Part shown: positions 54,702-64,000 of the stretch, piece by piece | Position numbering within the stretch: position 1 is the first letter of the stretch | Layout of the letters: every line of letters begins with the position of its first letter | From: Phymorhynchus buccinoides | Taxonomy: Eukaryota > Mollusca > Gastropoda > Neogastropoda > Raphitomidae | Length of the DNA: 64,000 nt | Direction: 5' to 3' | NCBI GenBank assembly: GCA_017654935.2 | Contig: CM065712.1 | Coordinates: 16,694,319 to 16,758,318 of the forward strand | Position numbers and translations under genes: made by a program | Notes under the pieces: generated by a model | The model's database searches: none | Told to the model about the DNA's origin: nothing | The model's input: the letters and a program-made list of their open reading frames with translations, nothing else

Positions 54702-56100
54702 TAATATGACTAATAAAATATTAAGAAAAGAGGTAAAGGTAAAGATGTGCCCCCCCCCCCCCCCCACCCTGCATTTCTCGGTTAATTTGCAATTTTCCGT
54801 TTTTGCCTTTCTTACCAAACATAAAGCTGTATTTTATTAACCTTTTTAGCTAATAACCTTTTTGGAATACTAACCCTATCCCTAACCCTACCCCTACCCC
54901 CCCCCCCCCCCTATAAGACGGGAAAACGCAATGAACCACGACTGTGACAAATGGCGCTGTGTACTGCAATACATAGGGGGGGGGGGGGGGTTCCTATTAC
55001 ATAATCGCCTAGGGTTAGGGATAGGGTTAGTATTCCAAAAAGGTTATTAGCTAAAAAGGTTAATAAAATACAGCTTTATGTTTATGTTTGGTAAGAAAGG
55101 CAAAAACGGGAAAATGGAATTAACCGAGAAATGCAGGGGGGGGGGGGGGGGGGGGGCACATCTTGACCTTTACCAGAAAATATATATTATAATAACCAAA
55201 TCTGAAATTGGAGTAAAATTTCGCCTTATACAAAGGTAACGCCTTATAGTTCGAAAAATATGGTGGTTGTCATGGGCAAGGGGGGGGGGCTGTTGGAAGG
55301 AAGCTGGCAGATATTGGAGCTTGAGGGGGGGGGGGGGGGGAAGGGGAGGGGGGAATAGTAGAGGATGTTTCTCTCTATAATATGACTAATAAAATATTAA
55401 GAAAAGAGGTAAAGGTAAAGATGTGCCCCCCCCCCCACCCAACCCCCTACCACCCACCCACCATTTTCGGTATTTAATTGCCCCCCTACATTTCTCGGTT
55501 AATTGCAATTTTTCCGTTTTTGCCTTTCTTACCAAACATAAAGCTGTATTTTATTAACCTTTTCAGGAAATAACCTTTTTGGAATACTAACCCTAGCCCT
55601 AACCCTACCCCTACCCTACCCCCCCCCCTATATAGACGGGAAAACGCAATGAACCACGACTGTGACAAATGGCGCTGTGTACTGCAATACATAGGGGGGG
55701 GGGGGGGGGTTCCTATTACATAATCGCCTAGGGTTAGGGATAGGGGTTAGTATTCCAAAAAGGTTATTGGCTAAAAAGGTTAATAAAATACAGCTTTATG
55801 TTTCATGTTTGGTAAGAAAGGCAAAAACGGAAAAAAAATGGAATTAACCGAGAAATGCAGGGGGGGGGGGGGGGGGGGGCACATCTTGACCTTTACCAGA
55901 AAAATATATATTATAATAACCAAATCTGAAATTGTGGAGTAAATATTTCGCGCTTATACAAAGGTACGCCTTATAGTTCGAAAAAATATGGTGGTTGTCA
56001 TGGGCAAGGGGGGGGGGCTGTTGGAAGGAAGCTGGCAGATATTGGAGCTTGAGGGGGGGGGGGGGGGGGGGGGGAGGGGGGAATAGTTGAGGATGTTTTC
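54702..56100. repeat. ~0.7-kb tandem duplication with poly-C/G MITEs
   Basis: tataatatgactaataaaat at 54700 and again at 55377 starts two parallel units. Each holds a GGTAAAGGTAAAGATGTGC..GCACATCTTGACCTTTACC MITE with C-runs and G-runs, CTAACCCTA..TAGGGTTAG inverted motifs, and then gggctgttggaaggaagctg. Confidence 0.85.
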
Positions 56101-56626
56101 TCTCTTACGAGGACCAAGAAAAAGGGGGAAATGCAGAGGAGAAGGGGACAATTCTATAAAAGAACATGTCTTTTGAAAAAAAAAGATGAATATGGATTCA
56201 ACTGAAAATACAGTGTACTCAGGTGACCAAAAATCGCTTAGTCATCTTGCTGGCTTCTTCGCTTCAGGCAAGTCGTTTGCAATCATTTGAATAAATAACA
56301 TTTGATTAGATATTCCATTACATGTCTGAACGCATACATGTACACTAGTCTACTACTAGCCTTGATTAATTTAAGTTGTCTTTTTGCCTGGGGTGCACAA
56401 CTGCTAACGACCACTTGTAATTTAAATGAACTATTCACAAACAGTGAAACACACACACCACCTGCCTCTCTGACTCTGAGTATCTCCCTCTCTCTCTCCC
56501 TCTCATTCATCAAATATCACATAATGTAGTAGTAGTGCATAAACATGCAGACCAACACACACACACACACGCATGCACACACACACACACATGCATGCAT
56601 GCACGCACGCACTCAGACACACACAC

Positions 56627-56850
56627 CAGGGCTCCCAGGGACCCTCATTTGGGGGTCTATGAAGTACTAGAATTCTAAAGGACCCTCTAAAAGAATGTGC
56701 AGGGGGTCCCAGGAATGCACTAGAAAAAATATTTTTAGCATTCGCAATGCCACTGGGACCCTCTATCCCGCCTCTAGGACCCTCTATATTGTAAGTGAAG
56801 GAGTCCCTGGGACCCCTTGACCTTGTTTTGCGGAACGATTGGGAGCCCTG
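56627..56850. mobile_element. hAT-like MITE (CAGGGCTCCCA)
   Basis: CAGGGCTCCCAGGGACC at the left and CGATTGGGAGCCCTG at the right. The flanks are CA repeats, so the 8-bp duplication cannot be read. Confidence 0.65.
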
Positions 56851-57089
56851 CACACGTACACACACAACTAATGTACTAAATCTGGTAATTAACCTTCTCT
56901 CGTAATTGCAGTTGTAATTGTAGGCCGATACTAGATAGGCGTGATAAAGATATGCTTTGAAGGTGACTTGCCAACAGATATATTTAGTGACGCATTTAAA
57001 AGAGATTAACGACGGAGAATGATGTTTCCGCTAATAGAGTACTTTCATTATTTCAATGTTAACTGCACACCCTTTAGTCTAACTGAGTG

Positions 57090-57091
<2 letters not shown>

Positions 57092-57176
<85 letters not shown>

Positions 57177-57397
57177 ATGTGTATGCGTGTGTGTGTAAGA
57201 ATGTGAAGGATAGGGAGGGGGGGTATGTCTGTGGATGTATGTAAGGGGATGTTTTTAATGTGAATCATTTTAGTGCAATTGTAAAGTGCTTAGAGCTTAA
57301 GGGTGAAGCGCTATATATATATAAATTTTCTTAAACTAAATCAACTTGTCCAATCAGAGAACAACACACACCCACACAAAAACAGCTATAGACGCTT

Positions 57398-57431
<34 letters not shown>

Positions 57432-57438
57432 ACAGACA

Positions 57439-57486
<48 letters not shown>

Positions 57487-57545
57487 AGCACACACACACC
57501 ACTTCAGACAACACACCCACACATTGATCTATAGACCTCGACACA
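57092..57545. repeat. (GT)n and (CA)n blocks around a retroposon-like tail
   Basis: (GT)n at 57092-57176; ttgtaaagtgcttagagctt and gaagcgctatatatataaat at 57278-57326; (GACA)n then (CA)n at 57405-57484. Confidence 0.85.
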
Positions 57546-57756
57546 CACACACAACACAGTGACACACACACACACATCTATAGACTTCTCACAGACACAC
57601 TGCTGAGATAGAATGAGACACAGAAAAAGAGTGAGAATGAGAAAGTAAATGATAAATGAATATAACATCAACACAGAGAAAAGATTGATATTCTTACTCG
57701 AACTGGTGGTCTGCAGCATTACACAGTATGCATACAAATATCAGTTAATTTTTACT

Positions 57757-59165
57757 ACAGATCTGAAAGGAGCACAGTTGAGCAGATCTTCAACTACCGT
57801 GTAAATTATAGAAAAAACATTTACAGCATCAAAAAAGAACTCTACCATAATTTCATTGACTTTCGCAAGGCATTTGACAGAGATTGGCATGCTGGTTTGT
57901 GGCAAGTCATGAGAGGCTTCAACATCGAGGAAAGCCTTTTTCAAACCACTGAGGCACTCTACAATAACTCAAGTAGTGCAGTTCTCCTCAATAATCAACT
58001 CGGAGAATTTTTCAAAACAACAGTAGGTGTCCGTCAAGGATGCTTACTTTCTCCAGTACTATTCAACAAACAGCGTTCCCTGCCTGGAGAAGATCATGGC
58101 AAAAGACCCAAAACCAAAACCCTTTCAATGACCCCACCATACTCTTTAACTTTTTTTTTACACCATACTTCCCATCCTTCCATCTGGTGAGGAGAAGACT
58201 GAAGGACCGCTGTTAAGCTTGTTCAAATGTGCAACCTGCGTTTTGATTGTGCTCTGAATTGACCACAGACCAGAGACCTTGTTGGTTTTTGGCGAAATTT
58301 TAGGACACTTTGGATGTGGTCTATTGTTGGTTTTTTGGGCGCAGCAAGAACAAGAACGAAACAATCTTATCCAGGAGCTCACATGACAATCTTAGTGAAC
58401 GAAGCGCTGCTGGGGGGGGTCATAAAAACCGGAATGGAAGTCAGCCATGAGAAAAGCAAAGTCATGGTGAACAGTGTAATTGACAACACCGCTGATATCA
58501 CTATGAACGGTCAAAATCTGGAAGAGGTGAAGAACTTCAAGTACTTGGGAGCACTTCTGTCCAAAGATGGCAGTTGCACCGCAGAGATCCATCAGTGGAT
58601 GACACAAGCTACAGCAGCTATGACTAGACTGAGCAGAATTTGGTAAAGCAACATCAGCTTCACTACAAAGTACATACTCTACTACCAGTCACTCGTAATC
58701 ACCATCTTTCTCTACGTGTGTGAAACATGGACTCTGCTGGCTGACTCCGAGAGAAAAATTCAAGCTTTTTTTAAACAAAATGCCTGAGAAAACTGCTGTG
58801 CATTACATTACCTAGAACGCAAGACAAATGAATATGTCCGCAACAATATCCGCAGAGCTGGTTGGGCCACAAGTACACCTTTTGACGAGTCCAGTTAAAT
58901 GTGCGTCGCAAGCTCATCTGGTTTGGCCACGTCAACCGTCACGAATCCTTGTCGAATACCATTCTCCAGGGAACAGTGGAAGGGGGCCACCGTCGCGGCC
59001 GACAAAAGAAGAACTGGGTCGACAATATCAAAGAATGGACCAACATGAAGGGATGAATGACCTGATCCCGGCCGCCCAACAGAGGCAGAACTGGAGAATG
59101 TTGTCTGCTGCTGCTGCCCATCAATCCCCCCAACAACCACAGCGGTCAAGGGGACTAAAGGAAGG
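57757..59165 (+). mobile_element. Degenerate non-LTR retrotransposon (reverse transcriptase remnant)
   Basis: Reading + with frameshifts: NFIDFRKAFDRDWHAGLWQV, NNSSSAVLLNNQLGEFFKTT, VGVRQGCLLSPVLFN (RT motifs). After unrelated DNA (58070-58400) it continues MEVSHEKSKVMVNS, LEEVKNFKYLGALLSKDGSC and TWTLLADSERKIQAF with stops. The catalytic (F/Y)ADD segment is missing, so it is dead. Confidence 0.85.
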
Positions 59166-59471
59166 AAGGAAGGAACGGAGTAGTCGTGTTGTTAGAGTAG
59201 AAGTAGATAGTAGTAGTAGTAGTAGTATAGTAGTAGTAGTAGTAGTAGTAGTAGAGTAGGGGCAAACACAAGCCATGAAGTCTTCATGCAATCACCAAGT
59301 GCTGCTTTGACAACATTTGGTGGTCAAAGGATTGAAAGTGTCACTGTCCGACACAAAAGGTACTTGACCGATATGATAGCCTAGTGACACTGCTACAGTG
59401 CCAACTGTATTGTTATTCAAGGGGCTTGACCCATTTCTCATGTGTGTACAGCTTATCAGGAAAATCTACAA

Positions 59472-59577
<106 letters not shown>

Positions 59578-59859
59578 TGAGAAACAGAGACAGAGAGAAA
59601 GAGAGACAGAGAGCACAGACAGAGAGAAAGACTAAAAAGAAAGACTGACAGAATAAATTGAATAATTCTGTGATGCACAGCAGTTGTTTCCACATCATTA
59701 TTATGTGACCCAGCACCTCGACGAAAGGGACATTAAGTTGCTGGGCTAGTTTCTCACAACAGGCTTGGAAAGTCAAAAATCTCATTTTTGTCAATTTTTA
59801 GTTATGGGTATTTTCTTGTTTTCTAACATCTTATATTTCATATTTATAAAGGACAATCT

Positions 59860-60550
59860 TTAACTCTTCTACTACCGTCAGCGGGTTGACCCGCCGGTTT
59901 ACCGTATTCCGTTGCTAGCCACGGGCGGGTTTGACCGCCAGATACTAGGGAAACCCCGGTGGATGGATGGAAGTTCAGTTTAACGTCGCGTATCGGCTTT
60001 CGCCATGTACGACGGAGCTGAACAAACAAACCAGGGTATAAACAAATTTTATGTTCCTGAATCACTGTCTTAGCCCAAAGGCCGAGAAGCGATCAGAATA
60101 TGAACATTGATGATCAATGGAAACCCCGGTGTCCCCCTTTGCGCTATTTATATCAAGTGACATCATATCCTTTACTTCCGTGACATGTGCAATTCGCTCA
60201 GGGAAAGCACAACCTTCCACCATCTTCATTTGTAGGCTACATTTTGTAATTTTCAAACTGACAAATTTTGGCGTGAACCTCTACAAGATAGTGATAGTGC
60301 CAACGAAGCATTTACTGTGGAAAAAGTGGCAGAATCTGAACTTAGGCGAATCAAAAAGAGCATCGAAAGTGTTGAAACGATCTTGGGTTTGCAGCAGCAG
60401 ATCGACACAGGTAAATTTAGTGATGATCCAAGCGAGTATTTTTAAAATTAATTTTTAAAGTGAGTGTGTGCGAAAATCAGTGCAGCGGCAAAAATTACTT
60501 GGTGCGCAACGGTAAACAGTCTAAGTAATACTTGGTAGTAGAAGAGTTAA
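59860..60550. mobile_element. 691-bp TTAA-bounded element, family 3
   Basis: TTAACTCTTCTACTACCGTC at the left and GGTAGTAGAAGAGTTAA at the right. A SINE-like block (59960-60097) sits inside. No transposase frame. Confidence 0.85.
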
Positions 60551-60857
60551 TACGGTCCCTAGATGGTCTTATAAAAAATATATAAGCGCTTTGAAACGAG
60601 TAGGTCAATGCATTTTCTTCAGTTAGGCTAGACTTTAGACTATGTTTTCTCAAAGTGGCTGACGCTCACCCTACTAACTTTAAAGGCCTATGAACCAACC
60701 CATAGAAGTAAGAACCTGGTAACTCTAGTCCGACACATATACCGTACCGTGGATTGTGAGATGTGCCGACTCGCACAACAGAGAGAAAAGAAGAGTAAAG
60801 CTTCTCTGCCACAAGCCGTAATTCAGATGATGCTGCGTGCTACCACCTCCCGCCTTT

Positions 60858-61220
60858 TATAATAATAATAATAATAATAGTGAATCATTTATATAGCGCA
60901 TTCCTCCACCAATGTGGAGCTCTATGCGCTTAACAACAACAAAAATTAAAAGCAACAAATTCAACAACACGAAATAATCGCTCACGCACATGCAAATAGG
61001 CATACACATACACACGCCCACCCACACATACACGCACGTACCGGCACATACAGCATACACACACACACACACATTCACACACACAAGCACACACACCCAC
61101 ACACACACACACACACACACCGTTACCATCACCACCACTCACCCCACCCAAAAAACACAATACAAAATACAATCAGTTGAACAAAGCATCAACACACACA
61201 CACACACACACACACACCTA

Positions 61221-61253
<33 letters not shown>

Positions 61254-61673
61254 CTCGCAAACAAAGCTGACGTACACATTGCAGTCAACACACACTAGTG
61301 AAACTAATATGGGGGGAGGGGAGTGTGTGTGTGAGAATAGAGTCCAGAAGTAATGTGGCCTAAAGTTTGTGATGTAGCTTGAATAGGTGGGTCTTGAGAG
61401 CTGATTTGAAACATTGCAAGGACTGGATATGGCGGATTTCGCGTGGTAAGGAGTTCCAAACTGATGGGCCGAAAAGGAAAAGGAGCGCTCACCAAACATT
61501 TTTGTTCGTGTACTAGGAACACAGAGAATTTTGGAATCTGAAGATGACAGCAATTGCCTTGATGGAGTATAGACAGAAAGCATGTCAGAAATGTAGCTAG
61601 GGGCATTTCCAGAGAAATAAGAATGACATAGAGTGGAAATTTTGTAGTCAATACGTGCTTTGATGGAAAGCAC
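60858..61673 (-). mobile_element. LINE 3'-end remnant with (ATT)n tail
   Basis: - strand: KARIDYKISTLCHSYFSGNA, PSYISDMLSVYTPSRQLLSS, TKMFGERSFSFSAHQ, then CA repeats, gcgctatataaatgattcac and (ATT)n. Confidence 0.75.
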
Positions 61674-61776
61674 AATGAAGGGATATCAGGAGTGGTTGAA
61701 CATGATGATACTTAGAGACCTTGAGTACAAGTCTGGCAGCCCAGAGTTCTGGACTTTTTATAGTGCCTGTGCGGGT

Positions 61777-62018
61777 TTAAAGACCCAGTGACGCACCACA
61801 ATTAAGTCCCTTGTTTTTTTCTGGGTTGCTGTGACCCACATACAAATTTCCCCATATTCAAATTGAGGCTGCTCTTTAAACCGAAGTGTCGCGGTTCGAG
61901 AATTTGGGGCCATTTATATGGGAGTCAGACTTGGTCAAAACAAGATTTCTTTCCAGTTATAAGAGGGAAAACACGTGAAACCCGTGATTTTGACACCGTG
62001 ATCTGGTGGATCTGTTAA
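61777..62018. mobile_element. GACCCAGTGACGCACC MITE, single copy
   Basis: TTAAAGACCCAGTGACGCAC..TCTGGTGGATCTGTTAA. It is the reference unit for the cluster at 36931-37799. Confidence 0.8.
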
Positions 62019-62657
62019 GTGCTCATATTATTCATAACTCTGGGACACGGAAAAAGATACAAGAATGGTTCTTGTATTCATTAGAAAGAGAATTGTCTGA
62101 AGTTTGTATAATTTTCTCAGAATGGTCAGTTGGACACTTAATGTCCCTTCCATGGTGCTGGGTCACATATCATATCCAGGCATGGTGTGGTACTGAAGGA
62201 AACTGAAACTGAGTGAAAGGCATAAGCCATTATTCTCTGAAAACACTTTGGAGGTTAAATTAGAGAAATCACTATGAGATGTCTCGACAAGGAATAGTCA
62301 AACCCTGGATAAACAGCCCTTTGGCAATTCATTTCGAAAATGATAGGGGAGGGGGGGGTGGGGGGGATATAAGCTTAAAAACTTTCTCCAACACATTTTG
62401 CTGTTCACACCAGGATTCTACATTCACTTTTCTCTTCTAATTGTCTGTTTCATGCACATGCGCGCGCACACACACACACACACACAGTGACACACAGTCA
62501 CACACTGACACACAGTATGACAGTGTCACAAACACAGTGACACAGACACATAGTCATAGACCACACACATGCGCGCGCATGCGCGTTCACACACACACAC
62601 ACAAGGTCAACCGACTCCAACTCAATCCAAGTTAACATCTAAAAACACTTATAGTTA

Positions 62658-62867
62658 TACAGTGATACCTCTCTTATAAGACCTTCAAAAATCACCAAAA
62701 GGCAAAACTGAGGTCTTATATTATAACAAGGGAGGGGTCCTTATAATGGAGGTAATTTTAATATGTACAAAGAAGGGCAATGTCTCAGAGAAGTAGGTCT
62801 TATATGGGAGGGAGTCTTATAATAGGTCTTCCGAATACCTATAAGTTATAAGGGAGGCTCCCCTGTA
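62658..62867. mobile_element. TA-flanked CAGTGATACCTC MITE copy
   Basis: TACAGTGATACCTCTCTTAT..AAGGGAGGCTCCCCTGTA. Confidence 0.75.
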
Positions 62868-63430
62868 CATATATTGAAGGGACTGAAATTTTATTTTGAG
62901 ATAGCCAATATTTTGAGTGAAAAAGACTTTTTAACATAAAGATAAACTGGGACCAAAAAATCATTGCGAGTTAGTCTACCCAGTGTTTTTGAGTTATCGT
63001 GATTCCACTGTAGATCTAAATTCTACCGGTCTGTCCGCTCTGTCGCCGTGTACTAACATGGCTCAAGCCGGCAAGGCCGGGCACTCCTTTCAAAGGCCAA
63101 AATGGATGATGCCGATCAAAATAATCTAAGTTGACTGATAAATCGCCTCGAAGCTTCAGAGCATCAAAACAGCACCAGCCCGATTCTAAGGGCAAAGCAG
63201 AGCAAGCAGTCAACTCATGCGATACATCAATATGATGAAATCACTGTTTTTAGACTCGAGTCAAGAAAGTGAGAACAAGCTTTCAAGGCCAAGTGACACC
63301 GTACACGTGATCATTTCGATGACCATCCAGATGGACACCGTTTTATCATTATTGATCACATGGATTCCATCGATATGCTGACCGTCATCTCTTCTAGTCA
63401 CTAGTGCTAGAAATCCTACACGGGCCTTAC
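62868..63430. other. No gene seen
   Basis: No convincing exon or repeat structure. It would lie in intron 1 if the exon at 63431-63468 is real. Confidence 0.4.
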
Positions 63431-63468
63431 CCTGTTCGCGAAAAACTTGACAGTCGAGACAGCAGCAT
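63431..63468 (-). CDS. Candidate first SHMT exon (mitochondrial leader)
   Basis: On the - strand, aaccgccATG opens MLLSRLSSFSRTG and runs into a GTAAGG donor. It is Arg/Ser/Leu-rich without acids, typical of a mitochondrial targeting start. It ends in phase 2, whereas the exon at 47733 begins in phase 0. An unseen small exon of 3n+1 nt, or a sequence error in a G-run, would therefore be needed. It could also belong to another transcript. Confidence 0.35.
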
Positions 63469-64000
63469 GGCGGTTATCACAGCAACAAGACAAGCTTAAA
63501 GCGGGCGCTTCTACTGAATTATATGTAAGCGAGGCGAAGGTGAAGGTCAGAGTTCACTAAAAATGTGTGGTTTCACGCCTCTAAACGAACTAATAGAGAA
63601 TGTAAGCAGTAAGGTTCTAATGCACAACTAAAAATCGAATACATGACATCCTGTTTTGAGGCCGGCTCAGCTCCAAAAGAGTTAAAATATATTATAATAT
63701 CCTGAGTGTCTTTACAAGAACTTAACACAATAAAAAGATGAATATCTGGTGATAGTTTAACAGCATTGTAAAATTAAGATCCAACTCAGAAATCCTTGTT
63801 TCAATAAGTCAAAATCATAAGGGTTTTTCAGTGTCCATGCACAAAATGTAATGCACCCGGAAAATGGGTGGAAAAAAGAAATTAAGAAATTTTCTGATCA
63901 AGGCTTCATCATATTAATCGAACAAACGTGTTGTAAGATTAGCCCCCATTCCCAATCCCCGTATTAATGATGCCAGTAGGGCAACAAGGAATAGACAGAC
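63469..64000. other. Possible SHMT 5' flank, nothing specific recognised
   Basis: Upstream of the candidate ATG. No CpG-rich promoter, TATA box or RNA gene could be assigned with confidence. Confidence 0.25.

Larger units (their letters stand above)
59702..62169. mobile_element. GTGACCCAGCACC MITE split by two insertions
   Basis: It starts TATGTGACCCAGCACCTCGA at 59702 and ends GGTGCTGGGTCACATA at 62169. A TTAA element (59860-60550) and a LINE/MITE block (about 60700-62018) interrupt it. Confidence 0.8.

Noticed and set aside
54866..55035. Interstitial telomere
   Set aside because: Only a few degenerate CCCTAA/TTAGGG units in inverted pairs inside a repeated MITE, not a telomere tract.

Overview
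The window is eukaryotic, intron-rich and very repeat-rich. Small exons sit in long introns with GT..AG junctions. There is heavy (GT)n, (GA)n and poly-G/C microsatellite content, many MITEs, tRNA-derived SINEs and LINE remnants. The repeat style and the protein sequences suggest an invertebrate, most likely a marine gastropod mollusc. That is an inference; nothing here proves the species.

Two protein-coding genes are supported, and they converge tail to tail. (1) On the + strand, positions 1-9794 hold the 3' part of an ODAD4/TTC25-like gene (outer dynein arm docking complex, TPR protein). Six visible exons join in one frame (1238 codons plus stop, counted from the first visible ATG) and end in a single huge exon that encodes a ~1000-residue acidic, low-complexity tail. 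(2) On the - strand, 47733 down to 25620, eleven exons join without any phase conflict into 478 codons plus stop of a serine hydroxymethyltransferase, closest to the mitochondrial SHMT2 type. The N-terminal exon is missing from that run. A transit-peptide-like ATG exon at 63468-63431 is a candidate, but its phase does not fit directly. ODAD4 is a ciliary axoneme assembly factor and SHMT is a one-carbon/PLP enzyme; no functional link is apparent.

Layout: 1-9.8 kb ODAD4 exons and introns; 10-25 kb intergenic DNA with nested MITEs, SINEs and two short-unit minisatellites (31 bp and 34 bp); 25.0-25.6 kb a G-rich array touching the SHMT stop codon; 25.6-47.7 kb SHMT exons with repeat-filled introns; 47.7-64 kb probably SHMT intron 1, with MITEs, LINE remnants and a ~0.7 kb tandem duplication.

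The most unusual signal is that four separate exons in both genes are flanked by tandem copies of their own edges, including the splice site. They are ODAD4 exon 4 and the SHMT exons that encode the LELIASE, ICDEVKA..THKTLRG and [11 protein letters not shown] segments. The most extreme case is a 25-unit array of 68-79 bp in which every unit carries the 3' end of a SHMT exon and its 5' splice site. A second clear signal is a set of MITE families bounded by TTAA (piggyBac-like), for which the window itself supplies both filled and empty target sites.
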